64,000 nucleotides of DNA from Streptomyces sp. NRRL S-337 (GCF_000720175.1 NZ_JOIX01000006.1:101013-165012), one strand, 5' to 3'. Positions 43,228-51,659 are shown, numbered from the stretch's first letter. Made by a program: numbers and translations. Notes: generated from the sequence alone by a model not told the origin.

Positions 43228-43761
43228 ATGACGACCGCTGTCCAGACGATCCATGACGTCCCTGTCCTGATGTGCGCCCCCGAGGGCGCGAGCATCAGCA
43301 GCGAGGGCGACGTACTGGATCTCATCGGCAATGCCGTGTATCAGGGCGTCCGATGGGTCGTCATCCCCGCCGGGCGGTTCGACGAGGCGTTCTTCCGGCT
43401 GCGCACCCGCATCGCCGGTGAGATCATCCAGAAGTTCGTCAACTACCGTGTGGGGCTCGCCGCCATCGGCGACATCTCGCGTCATACGGGGGCCAGTTCG
43501 GCGCTGCGCGACTTCGTCCGCGAGTGCAACCGCGGGCAGCAGACCTGGTTCCTGAGCGATGCCGAGGAACTGCACGAGCGGCTGAAAAGCTGGGGCGTGC
43601 CCGCAAAAAGTCCTGCCAGGCTTGTGACGCCTGGCAGGACTCTGCGGACACGCCCCAGCGGCGAGGGTGGCTCGGTGAGCTACGCCCCGGGCTGTGAGGA
43701 GGGTGCGCCCTCGGTGTGGGTCAGTTCGTGCGCGAACGCCGCCTACGGCGCACGGCGGTGA
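43228..43761 (+). CDS. DUF4180 family protein, C-terminally extended
   Basis: A 177-residue frame. The first about 120 residues match DUF4180 (HDVPVLMCAPEG, RWVVIPAGRFDEAFF, GDISRHTGASSALRDFVREC, FLSDAEELHERL). The family normally ends about there. Here the frame continues about 55 codons through a strong terminator-like hairpin (43592-43656) and overlaps the end of the convergent gene, so the tail is probably the result of a lost stop codon. Function of the family is unknown. Confidence 0.72.
   Translation: MTTAVQTIHDVPVLMCAPEGASISSEGDVLDLIGNAVYQGVRWVVIPAGRFDEAFFRLRTRIAGEIIQKFVNYRVGLAAIGDISRHTGASSALRDFVRECNRGQQTWFLSDAEELHERLKSWGVPAKSPARLVTPGRTLRTRPSGEGGSVSYAPGCEEGAPSVWVSSCANAAYGARR
43592..43656. 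terminator. Nested terminator hairpin inside the DUF4180 frame
   Basis: Inner arms AGTCCTGCCAGGC (43609-43621) and 43629-43641 pair perfectly over 13 bases. Outer arms GGGGCGTG (43592-43599) and CACGCCCC (43649-43656) also pair. It probably terminates both the DUF4180 transcript and the convergent one. Confidence 0.8.
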
Positions 43762-44362
43762 CCGTGGTGGCTGTGACCGCGAGTACGGCCGCGGCCGCGG
43801 CGGTCCAAGGCAGCCACGCCGTCGCCCTTTCGGACCCGGACCCGGACTCCGCTCCCGCCCTGGCCGCCGCATGTGCGGTGGCCGGTGTGGCGGGCTCGAC
43901 GGACGGGGCCGCGGAGGCGGTCCCGGACGCCGTGGGCCGCGCCGGCCGGGGGGTTGTCTTCCCCCCGGGCCGGGGGTCCACCACCGGCACGTCGATCTTC
44001 CCCTCTCCCCGGCCGAGTTCCGGGAAGCCGGATTCGACGGTCACCTTCCAGGTGCCCGGAGGCAGTACCTCCTGGGTCGTGACGGTTCCGGCGTGGCCCG
44101 GGACGGCGACCAGCCGCCACGGGCCACGCGTGCGCCCGTCCGCGGACACCGCGGTCAGCGTGCCCGAGATCCGCTCGTCGACCGGGTCATGGTCGTCCTC
44201 GTACGTCGCCTGGGCCCGTACGTGCCCGGTGTCCTGGCCGGTGACCGTGAACTGGATGCTGTCACCGTGCGCGTCGGCCTGCCCGGCCTGGACCAGGACG
44301 AGCAGCGGCGACGCCAGGAACGCCAGGAGGGGCACACACAGTGCGCGAGGACGCAGACGCAT
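43721..44362 (-). CDS. Secreted, C-terminally membrane-anchored protein
   Basis: A 213-residue protein with a signal peptide (about 1-30, ending ADAHGD), an extracellular beta-rich domain (about 32-130) and a Pro/Ala/Thr/Ser linker. One C-terminal transmembrane helix (about 183-203) is followed by a short Arg-rich tail. No family named with confidence; a CopC/Ig-like fold is conceivable. AAGGAG precedes the ATG by 10 bases. It follows the metzincin gene on the same strand after 86 bases, so co-expression is possible. Confidence 0.7.
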   Translation of the reverse strand: MRLRPRALCVPLLAFLASPLLVLVQAGQADAHGDSIQFTVTGQDTGHVRAQATYEDDHDPVDERISGTLTAVSADGRTRGPWRLVAVPGHAGTVTTQEVLPPGTWKVTVESGFPELGRGEGKIDVPVVDPRPGGKTTPRPARPTASGTASAAPSVEPATPATAHAAARAGAESGSGSERATAWLPWTAAAAAVLAVTATTVTAVRRRRRSRTN

Positions 44363-44448
44363 GGATCAGGGGCTCCTTGCCGAGGTGGCCGGTGTGGCCG
44401 GTGGGGCTGGTATGGCCGGCGTGGCCGGGGAGAGGGGAGGAAAGGCGG

Positions 44449-46482
44449 TCAGGAGACGGGCTGGGCGGTCCAGTTCTGCTGGCCCCGGTTGTCCGGCCGC
44501 TGGAGTTCGAGCAGCGTGCCGCCGTAGTAGTCGCGGGCGCTGACACCGAGCACCAGGTCCGTGCCCTTGGGGGCCAACGTCCACGTGCTGCCGGAGGCCG
44601 TCGTCTTCCACTGCTGCGACGCGGCGGACGAGCACGGCTGCTGCATCACGTACGCACCGGCCTGGAGCGAGCCGCCGACCTGGAGGCACTTGTGGGACAG
44701 CACCGACTCGATCCGCAGGTAGCCGCCGCCCGCGTCGCGGAAGACCCACTGCTGGTTGGCGTAGCCGTGACGCTGCCAGCCGATGAGGACCGTGCCGTCG
44801 GCGGAGGATCCGCCGTAGAGGTCGGCGGCCTTGCCGGTGAGGGGGTTCAGCAGTGCGTAGGGCTTGCCGGAGGCGATCGTCTTCGTCGGGTCGCCTGCGG
44901 AGGCGGTGTGGAACGACGTCTTCGGGCCCGGCTTGGAAGTACGGCCGTCGCGGTCCTTCACGGCGATGGCGACGGTGTAGTCGGTGTCCGGGCGCAGGTT
45001 GACGATCCGGGTCACGGCGGTGCTGACGCTGCCGATGGACTGGTCGTTCAGGACGATGTCATAGCTCGCCGCGGAGTTGACGGCCTGCCAGCTGAGGCTC
45101 ACGGTGTCGGCGGTGACCGTGCCGACGACCGGCTTCGGGCCGGCGGTGGGGCCCGGGTCCGGGTCGGGGCTGGAGCCGCCCTTGATCAGGAACTGGTTGT
45201 TCGCCACGTTCCAGTGGGTGGCGAGGTAGCTGCCCGGCCGGGGGTCGGTGTTGAAGTAGTCGTCGTGGTTGCAGTCGAGGCGCTCGTCGTGGCCGCGCTC
45301 GGGGCAGACGGTGCGCATCTGCGGGTAGTAGGGGGTGTCCGAGTAGCACATGATGTCCCACTCGTCGGTGCAGTGTGCACCGCGGCTGGTGTTGGGGGCG
45401 CTGTTGTTGACGGCGCCCAGGTTGTGGCCCAGCTCGTGGGCGGCTGTGGAGGCGCTCCAGCAGCCGGAGTCGGTACGGCCGTAGGACGGGCCGAAGTTGC
45501 TCTGGTTGCTCGCGTCGGGACGTTCGTCACCGGCGAAGCTGCCGATGCCGCAGTACACCTGCGCGTCGGCGAAGATCATGTACTTCCGGTCGCGGCGGTT
45601 GTAGCCCCGCTCCGCCAGTGCGTTGTTGGTGGCACTGAACTCGCCGAGCGATGAGGCGGGCAGTTCGACGTCGAGGACCGTGGGGGTGCAGTCGGATCCG
45701 GTGACGTACCGGATGTGCCGGGTGCCGCCCGTCTCCTTGGCGCTCTCGGCGTAGATGAGGTCGGCGCCGGCCGCCCACTGCTTGAACGAGGCGACGTACT
45801 GCCCGTACCGGGACTGGCCGGGCGCGTGTACGTACAGCACCTGTACGCGGTTGCCGGTGGCGCCGTCGCCGTCGCACACGACCTGCTGGCCGCCCGCCGC
45901 AGCCGTGCGCTCTCCGTCGCCCGCGGCGGGTGCCTGGGCCGCTGCGGTCTGCTGGCCGGCGTCCTTTTGGGCGTCGAGTACCGGCGGGGCGTCCTTCAGC
46001 AGATCCTTCGACGACGGCGCGTGGGCGTCACCGCTGTTCAGGTCCGGCTTGGGTGCGCTGGCCTTGACAGCCGGCGGGGTGGTGCGGTGGATGTCGACGC
46101 CCTTCGGCGGCTCGTCCGGTCCGTGCGTGCACAGTCCGGAGCGCACCACCTTGTAGACGCCCACGCAGGAGTCGCTCTTCGGGGCCGGCTTGAGGCCCTT
46201 GTAGACCATGCCGTGCTTCGGGTCGTTCTTGGGCAGCTTCTCCAGCGGTGCGAGCGGCTTCTTGTGCTCGGGGCTGGCGGCCGGCTTCGTCGCCGTCTGC
46301 GACGCCGAGCCGGGCGCAGCCGCGGTCTCGCGGTCGCCGGAGGCACCGCCATTGGTCACGCCGTAGACGACGCCCGTGGCGACGATGCCGGTCGCGGCGA
46401 GGACCGCGGCGGCGACTATGCCGGTCCGACGACCGCCACCGGCGCTGCGCGCGGCGTGACGGCGTCTGCTTCTCTTCCCCAA
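44449..46482 (-). CDS. Secreted metzincin-like metalloprotease with FN3 and ricin-type lectin domains
   Basis: A protein of about 677 residues. It has an Arg-rich start and a signal-anchor helix (about 20-45), then a Pro/Lys/Ala-rich region. The protease domain has HELGHNLGAVNN (near residue 345) and a Met-turn in EWDIMCYSD. A fibronectin type III domain (about 445-535) and a ricin-B lectin domain (about 540-677; QQWVF, CLQVGG, SQQWKT, QNWTAQ) follow. The third zinc ligand, His in classical metzincins, is Asn here. TTG 46482 follows AGGAG closely and is the best start; the frame is open upstream to 46533. Probably an extracellular glycan-targeted protease. Confidence 0.82.
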   Translation of the reverse strand: MGKRSRRRHAARSAGGGRRTGIVAAAVLAATGIVATGVVYGVTNGGASGDRETAAAPGSASQTATKPAASPEHKKPLAPLEKLPKNDPKHGMVYKGLKPAPKSDSCVGVYKVVRSGLCTHGPDEPPKGVDIHRTTPPAVKASAPKPDLNSGDAHAPSSKDLLKDAPPVLDAQKDAGQQTAAAQAPAAGDGERTAAAGGQQVVCDGDGATGNRVQVLYVHAPGQSRYGQYVASFKQWAAGADLIYAESAKETGGTRHIRYVTGSDCTPTVLDVELPASSLGEFSATNNALAERGYNRRDRKYMIFADAQVYCGIGSFAGDERPDASNQSNFGPSYGRTDSGCWSASTAAHELGHNLGAVNNSAPNTSRGAHCTDEWDIMCYSDTPYYPQMRTVCPERGHDERLDCNHDDYFNTDPRPGSYLATHWNVANNQFLIKGGSSPDPDPGPTAGPKPVVGTVTADTVSLSWQAVNSAASYDIVLNDQSIGSVSTAVTRIVNLRPDTDYTVAIAVKDRDGRTSKPGPKTSFHTASAGDPTKTIASGKPYALLNPLTGKAADLYGGSSADGTVLIGWQRHGYANQQWVFRDAGGGYLRIESVLSHKCLQVGGSLQAGAYVMQQPCSSAASQQWKTTASGSTWTLAPKGTDLVLGVSARDYYGGTLLELQRPDNRGQQNWTAQPVS

Positions 46483-46663
46483 CTCTCTCTCCTGCCGTGT
46501 GGTGTGTGGTGGTGATGAACAGGCGTTGGGCACGTTGCGGCGCGTGAGCGGTGCGCAGGGTGGTGCCGTGGAACGCCCGTGTTGTGGGGGGTGCGGTGGG
46601 GGTTCAGGGGGCCGGGGGGTTCGCGGCGGTTCGCTTCAGCGGTGCCGCGCAGGCGGAGTCACG

Positions 46664-48250
46664 TCAGCGGAAACGCGTCAGCTGCGTCGTGGCGTGCTGT
46701 GTCCGGCACGGCCCGCGCCGGCCCGCAGGCGACGCCGGCTCCGGCCGTCCGTACAGGTGTGGGTGGGCGCGTGGCGGCGGTGCACCGTGCCGTTCTTCCG
46801 GGCGCTCGTCGCTCTCACCGGGCCCGGCCGACGGAGGGCGGTGTTGTCGACCGGGGCGCTCCGGGAAGAGACCGCCGCGGTGATCCGCTCGGCGGGGCCG
46901 GTGCCGTCCGGGTCGGTGGGGTCGTGGAAGCGGGGGGTGCGCAGGTCCTCCGGGCGGCGCTGTACCGCCGGCCGGCGCGTCGGGGCGGTGCGCGGCGGTG
47001 GCCGGCCGGTCTCGGTTCGTTCGGGGGCGAGCCGGCCGGCGGCCTGTCGGACGAAACGTTTCTTCTCGGGATTGGCCGGACGTGCGGACGAGTTGACCGG
47101 CAGGGGACGCGGCGTGACCGGACGGGAGGGCCACCGCCGGCCGCGGGGCGAAGGGGCTTCGCCGTCGGCCCCGGTCGGCCGGGTGGGCGGCGCCCGCGAG
47201 GGAGACGGGCAGCGCTGTGCTGCTCGTAGTCCGTCCGGCCCGGCGGCCGAGGGGTATCCGGTGACGACCGTGGCGGTGGCGGGAGCCGGTGCCACGGCGG
47301 TGCCCGGCACGCACGGGAGCATGGACGGTACGGGGCCCGGCGGCGCCCGCGAACGAGCCCGCCTCGGCTGCGGGCAGCGGGGTCATCCCTCCGGCCGCCC
47401 GCGCCGCCACCTCCCCGGCGTCCGCCTTCGCGCACACCGCCTCCAGCAGCGCGGCCGCGGCCGTCCCTGTCATGGGCGCCAGCGTGAGGTTGACGAGGAG
47501 TTTCTCGGCGGGTGCCAACTCCTCCCGGTGGCCCGAACAGCCCGCGCACGCGCGAACGTGCCGGGAGAACCGTTTTCGCCACAGCGAGGAGGGCGCCCCG
47601 TCCCACCGTTCCGCCATCGACTCCAGTTCCGCACAGGCCCGGGGGCCCGCCTTGCGGGTCGAGTCCAGTGCCCGCACCACCACCCGGGCCGTCTCCAGCT
47701 GGCCCTTCATCCGCTGCACCCGGACGCCGACGTGCTGGGGCGAGAGCTCCAGGGCGGCCGCGACCTCGGCGCGGGTCAGTTCACCCGCCGCCTCCAGCCA
47801 CCACAGCGACATCAGGGCCGTGTCATCGCTGTCCAACCAGCGGGAGGCCTGGGCGAGTTCGCGGCGCTGGCCCTCCAGGCCCAGGCGCGTGATGGTGGCA
47901 TCGACGAAGTCGGCGCCGGGGTCGGCGATGTCGAGGGAGTCGTCCAGCCCGTCGTACCCGGGGAGGGGCGCGGTCCGCGACTGGTTCTCGCGCCAGTACT
48001 GGCGTATCTGGTTCATGGCGATGGCCACCAGCCACGACCGGAAGTCCGCCGGGTCGCGCAGGCTGTCCAGGCCGTTGATGACGCGGAGCATGGTCTCCTG
48101 CACCACGTCGTCGACGTCGGCGTGACCGTTCAGGGCCCGGCCGACGATGTTGTACACCAACGGCAGGCACTCGCCGACGAGTTCGTCCTGAGCCCGGTGG
48201 TCGCCGTTCTGTGCGGCCGTGACCACCGCCACCCCGTTTTCCGCGTCCAC
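46664..48250 (-). CDS. ECF-type sigma factor with C-terminal zinc-anti-sigma-like module
   Basis: The N-terminal about 190 residues are an extracytoplasmic-function sigma factor: region 2 in ALNGHADVDDVVQETMLRVI and FRSWLVAIAMNQIRQYW, region 4 in LTRAEVAAALELSPQHVGVRVQR. Residues about 230-265 contain HVRACAGCSGH, the HxxxCxxC of zinc-binding anti-sigma domains, here fused in one chain. Beyond about residue 310 (below 47310) the frame becomes Arg/Pro/His-rich, and another frame shows a better third-position bias, so a frameshift or decay is likely. GTG 48250 follows GGGGGG; an in-frame ATG exists at 48313. Confidence 0.72.
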   Translation of the reverse strand: MDAENGVAVVTAAQNGDHRAQDELVGECLPLVYNIVGRALNGHADVDDVVQETMLRVINGLDSLRDPADFRSWLVAIAMNQIRQYWRENQSRTAPLPGYDGLDDSLDIADPGADFVDATITRLGLEGQRRELAQASRWLDSDDTALMSLWWLEAAGELTRAEVAAALELSPQHVGVRVQRMKGQLETARVVVRALDSTRKAGPRACAELESMAERWDGAPSSLWRKRFSRHVRACAGCSGHREELAPAEKLLVNLTLAPMTGTAAAALLEAVCAKADAGEVAARAAGGMTPLPAAEAGSFAGAAGPRTVHAPVRAGHRRGTGSRHRHGRHRIPLGRRAGRTTSSTALPVSLAGAAHPADRGRRRSPFAPRPAVALPSGHAASPAGQLVRTSGQSREETFRPTGRRPARPRTNRDRPATAAHRPDAPAGGTAPPGGPAHPPLPRPHRPGRHRPRRADHRGGLFPERPGRQHRPPSAGPGESDERPEERHGAPPPRAHPHLYGRPEPASPAGRRGPCRTQHATTQLTRFR

Positions 48251-48644
48251 GCCCCCCACTCTCTGCGTTTGCTCTCTCGGCGCCGGTGCGCGCGACTGTG
48301 TTCCGCCGTACATGTAAGGAGACGCGGGTGACTGGCTGTGCGTAACAGAAATTGGCGAGCAGACTTTCACAACCCTTCACAGCAGGGCCCATTTACCTGC
48401 GTTTGTCCGGTTGTCCAAGCCATCCCCCAACCGTTATGCGTTCCACCTGACTACGCACGGTCACGAGGGGGAACCGTTCGGCGAATTCCGCAACGGCTTC
48501 ACGGAGGCAAACCGACCCCTCATGAGGGGCGCACGCACCCTCCGGCCGTGAAGTGTGGTGTCCCGCCACATGCGCGACGTACCCGGACGTTTCTACGGTG
48601 TGGCCACACGTCAACCTCCCCGCACCCGCCCGGAAGTGGTACCC

Positions 48645-48782
48645 ATGGCCGCCTCTGCAACCGCTTCCCCGCCCACTCCCCACCTCAAGCGCATCGTCGC
48701 CGCGAGCCGGGTCGGCACCACCGTCCAGTGGTACGACAACTCATCCGGTCAGAGCTACGCCCTGTGGTTTTGCCGCCATTGA
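48645..48782 (+). pseudogene. N-terminal fragment of an MFS metabolite:proton symporter
   Basis: The frame reads HLKRIVAASRVGTTVQWYDN, matching the start of MhpT/ShiA/ProP-type permeases (xxAAxxGTxxEWYDF). It then diverges and stops after 45 codons. The remaining about 400 residues are missing. Confidence 0.6.
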
Positions 48783-48944
48783 CCCTCCGAAGTCAGCACC
48801 GAACCAGCACCGGGAAATCTCGTGCTCGGTGGGAGACAAGGCCGTGTTCGATCTGACTGGCTGTGGGGCTTGATGACAGGTACCGAAGATCGTCACTCGC
48901 TGTAGCGCTTCCCGCGGCATGAGCGCCACCCCGACCGGCTGCCT

Positions 48945-49117
48945 GCCGACCTCCTCAGCGGGTCCGGGCCAAAGTAGAGCGCCACCGGCTCCACTACATT
49001 CCCGGCCGGATCGACCAATCGCTACGGCGACCAGGGGGCATCTGTCTCGGCGAGCCGTCCGATCTCGGGCAGCACAAGCGAGGCCAGATCCCGGTCATGC
49101 AGGCTTGGATCAAGCAT
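48945..49117 (-). pseudogene. N-terminal fragment of a tyrosine recombinase/integrase
   Basis: The minus strand from ATG 49117 reads DPSLHDRDLASLVLPEIGRL, then WSP-stop-RLVDPAGNVVEPVALYF. This matches the N-terminus of actinomycete site-specific integrases, where the stop (TAG) takes the place of an expected Tyr codon. Core-binding and catalytic domains are absent. Confidence 0.5.
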
Positions 49118-49188
49118 GTCGGGAAGCTAGCAGAAACCCCACCTGACCTGCGTAAATACGTCTACTGGTTCAGTCAACAGGGCGGGAG

Positions 49189-49854
49189 AGGCCGGCTGTC
49201 CTACGGCCGCGCAACGGAATCCTGGTGCTGCACACGCTGCACTGGCCCGAGGAGATCCGAGATCCCGGGGACCTGTCCAGTCCGGCTCCCACCACGGACC
49301 GGGAGCTGACTCTGGCCGAGCTGCTGATGTCCGAGATGGCGGGCGTGGACATCAGTGACCTGCACGACGACTACGCCGAGGCGCTGAACCTCCTGGTGGA
49401 CACCCTCGCAGCCGGCGGCCAGGCAGTACCGCCGGCTGAGCCGGAGCCGCCGGTGGACCTGATGGCGGCGCAGGCCATCAAGGCCCTGTGGGACGTCATG
49501 CTCCCTTTCTCGGGCTACGCCTTCAACAAGTCCCACACCGCCGGTTACAGCCCGGTCGCGTACTGGACCGCCTACCTCAAGGCGAACTACCCGGCCGAGT
49601 ACATGGCGGCGCTGCTGACGTCCGTCGGACGGCGCCCGGGCCACGCACAACGCCCGCACGGTGGCGGCGCGATGGTCGTCGAGGGCGCCCAGGTCGTGGT
49701 CGGCGATGTCCGCCGGACGACCGCGGAAGTGGGCTACGAGGTGCTCTGCCGCCGTCACCACCTGCGCCGGATGACCAGCGCCACGACCCGTGCGGGCGCG
49801 CTCTCCCCGGACGTCCTGCCGGTCGCCCCGACGCCGCAGGACGCGACGGGCTGA
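49189..49854 (+). pseudogene. Chimeric ORF joining fragments of Ku, DnaE and thymidine kinase
   Basis: One open frame (ATG 49225, 209 codons; Ku-like sequence from about 49189) strings together three housekeeping fragments. The first is Ku-like: [20 protein letters not shown] and [17 protein letters not shown] to VDLMAA. The second is DNA polymerase III alpha: [20 protein letters not shown] and [18 protein letters not shown]. The third is the thymidine kinase C-terminus: [20 protein letters not shown] to SPDVLPV. The Tdk part is entered out of frame and corrected by a one-base loss near 49664. No known activity is expected; it is most likely recombination debris. Confidence 0.75.
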
Positions 49855-49889
49855 CCCTCGCCAAGGGCGGCCCCTGCCAGACTCGTCCC

Positions 49890-50669
49890 ATGAACAGCGA
49901 TCTTCTCTCGGGCAAACTTCTCTCCGGCAAAGTCGTCCTGGTCACGGGGGCGAGCAGTGGCATCGGCGCCGCGGCGGCGCGGGTGTTCTCCGACGAGGGG
50001 GCGACGGTCGTCCTGGTCGCCCGCCGCGAGGAACGGCTCGCCGAACTGACCGGCGTCTTGCGGGCCGAGGGCGCCGAGGCCGCGTACGTCGTCGCCGACG
50101 TGTCCGTGGCCGAGGACGCCGCCCGGGCGGTGGACTTCGCCGTCACGACGTACGGGCGGCTGGACGCGGCTTTCAACAACGCGGGCATCGGAGGCGACCG
50201 CACCCCGCTCCACCTGATGTCCGACGACGTGTACGACGCCATCATGGACACCAACGTGCGAGGGGTGTGGAACTGCCTGCGCCACGAGATAGCCGCGATG
50301 CTCCCGCAGGGCGCCGGCGCCATCGTCAACAACAGCAGCGTGGCCGGTCTGATTGCGATCCCGGCCGCCGCCCCCTACATCGCCTCCAAGCACGCGGTGG
50401 TGGGGCTCACCCGGGCCGCGGCGGACGAGTACGCCCGCCAGGGCATCAGGGTGAACGCGGTGGCGCCCGGCACCACCCGCAGTGAGATCACCACCGAATG
50501 GTTCGCCCGCAACCCCGGCCTGGAGGAGCTGGCCAACTCCACGACGCCGCAAGGACGTACCGCGGCTCCGGAGGAGATCGCGGCGGCCGCGGCATGGCTG
50601 CTCAGCGACCGCTGCCCGTTCCTGACCGGGACGGTGCTGCCGGTGGACGGCGGATTGGTCAACCAGTGA
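49890..50669 (+). CDS. Short-chain dehydrogenase/reductase
   Basis: Classical SDR of 259 residues. The NAD(P)-binding motif is TGASSGIG (near residue 20), followed by NNAGIGG and catalytic Ser in NNSSVAGLIA. YxxxK is present as YIASK, and the C-terminus has the usual GTVLPVDGG. The Arg pair in VLVARREERL suggests NADPH. No Shine-Dalgarno is seen; CAGACT ends 6 bases before the ATG, hinting at a leaderless message. It is convergent with the AfsA-type gene and may be the ketoreductase of gamma-butyrolactone synthesis, though it could equally be unrelated. Confidence 0.87.
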   Translation: MNSDLLSGKLLSGKVVLVTGASSGIGAAAARVFSDEGATVVLVARREERLAELTGVLRAEGAEAAYVVADVSVAEDAARAVDFAVTTYGRLDAAFNNAGIGGDRTPLHLMSDDVYDAIMDTNVRGVWNCLRHEIAAMLPQGAGAIVNNSSVAGLIAIPAAAPYIASKHAVVGLTRAAADEYARQGIRVNAVAPGTTRSEITTEWFARNPGLEELANSTTPQGRTAAPEEIAAAAAWLLSDRCPFLTGTVLPVDGGLVNQ

Positions 50670-50690
50670 GCCGGTGAGCCACCCACGCCC

Positions 50691-51659
50691 TCAACAGGGC
50701 GCTCCGCTCAGGCCCGCTCGGAAGGCGGTCCGGCCGCTCTGGGTGCCGGTGACGAGGACGGTGAGGCGGCCCGAGGGGGTGCGGGGCAGTAACTGCGCCT
50801 CGATCCAGCACGGTTCGTCGAACTCGACGTAGCGTTCGTAGGTGCTGATGACCGTCTCCGGGGTGAAGCGGGCCGGTGCGACGGTGGCGTGGGTGGCCTG
50901 ATAGGCGGCTTCGAGCAGGGCGAGGCCGGGGACGTGATCGACGGGGTGGTCGAACAGCAGCGTGTTGCGGGTGTCGTTGCGCAGTTGCCAGCGGCGCGGG
51001 CGGGCGCCGGGGGCGAGCATCACCTCGGCCGCTCCGGACCGGCACACCAGCTCCGGGCGGACCGGGGCGGGGAGCGGCCAGGAGCCCCAGCCGACGTCGA
51101 GGTGCTCGCCGCGCAGCCGCCGGTACACCGCCGGCGAGGACCAGGCGAACTCCGCCTCCGCCTGTGCGACGGTCACGTCGCCCTGGTGGAGGCGAACCGC
51201 CATGCCCAGGGCGTTGACGCAGCGGCCGCTGCGGCGGGCCTGTGAGACGGCGACCTCGATACCGAGTTCCGTGGGCCCGCCGTCCGAAACACGGAATTTC
51301 GGATTCGTCGTGAAACTCAGGTTATGCAGAATCATGTGGTGGCTCAGGGGGACGCCGTATTCCGCGTGAGCGATCGTCAGCCCACTTTGCCGGAAGGTTT
51401 GCGCCAGCACTCTCGGATCGCACCGCCCCTCGTCGGGGGCGGCCGGCCACCGGCCGGTGAGCGAGAATGCGCCGGGACCGCAACGGTTCCAGCCAGTGAT
51501 GAATACCCGTTCCGCATCCCGGAGATGGGCATATTCCCGGGGAACTGCGGTGGTCACGGCGGTACTTGTGCCGCTCTGAGCATCGAGAACTCGAAGGGCG
51601 GGGCCCGGGGACCCGCGGTCGTGGGGCAACGTGTGTATGCGGATGGCGGCTTCGGGCAT
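50691..51659 (-). CDS. AfsA/ScbA-family gamma-butyrolactone biosynthesis protein
   Basis: A 322-residue member of the AfsA family, which joins a beta-ketoacyl chain to dihydroxyacetone phosphate in autoregulator synthesis. It contains two hotdog-like AfsA repeats, the first near VFITGWNRCGPGAFSL to HAEYGVPLSHHMILHNLSF, the second near TLLFDHPVDHVPGLALLEA. ATG 51659 (MPEAAIR) has AGGGG just upstream; an ATG eight codons earlier is less likely. It is divergent from an ScbR-type receptor gene with a candidate autoregulatory element between them, the classic arrangement of butyrolactone quorum systems. Confidence 0.9.
   Translation of the reverse strand: MPEAAIRIHTLPHDRGSPGPALRVLDAQSGTSTAVTTAVPREYAHLRDAERVFITGWNRCGPGAFSLTGRWPAAPDEGRCDPRVLAQTFRQSGLTIAHAEYGVPLSHHMILHNLSFTTNPKFRVSDGGPTELGIEVAVSQARRSGRCVNALGMAVRLHQGDVTVAQAEAEFAWSSPAVYRRLRGEHLDVGWGSWPLPAPVRPELVCRSGAAEVMLAPGARPRRWQLRNDTRNTLLFDHPVDHVPGLALLEAAYQATHATVAPARFTPETVISTYERYVEFDEPCWIEAQLLPRTPSGRLTVLVTGTQSGRTAFRAGLSGAPC

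Larger units (their letters stand above)
48251..49188. other. Degenerate region between the sigma factor and the chimeric ORF
   Basis: No intact gene is supported. It contains a 45-codon MFS permease fragment (48645-48782, plus strand) and a tyrosine-recombinase fragment (48945-49117, minus strand). Base composition is less GC-rich than the core. The sigma factor promoter should lie near 48300-48500. Confidence 0.5.
29704..49854. mobile_element. Putative decayed genomic island bounded by tdk 3'-end copies
   Basis: The last part of tdk (from about 29704) recurs in the same orientation at 49637-49854, and both copies begin with CGGGCCACGCACAACGC. Between them lie IS5 and IS630 sequences, a lower-GC ESX-type locus, a tyrosine-recombinase fragment at the right end, and pieces of Ku and DnaE. 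This is the layout expected when an element integrates in a gene's 3' end and displaces the old end. The copies have diverged, so the event is old or the incoming end was foreign. High-GC genes at 43.7-48.3 kb may not belong to it. Confidence 0.4.

Noticed and set aside
29704..49854. Recent tandem or segmental duplication of tdk
   Set aside because: The two 3' ends differ at many positions, including codon usage, so they are not a recent copy. An old or foreign-derived end fits better.
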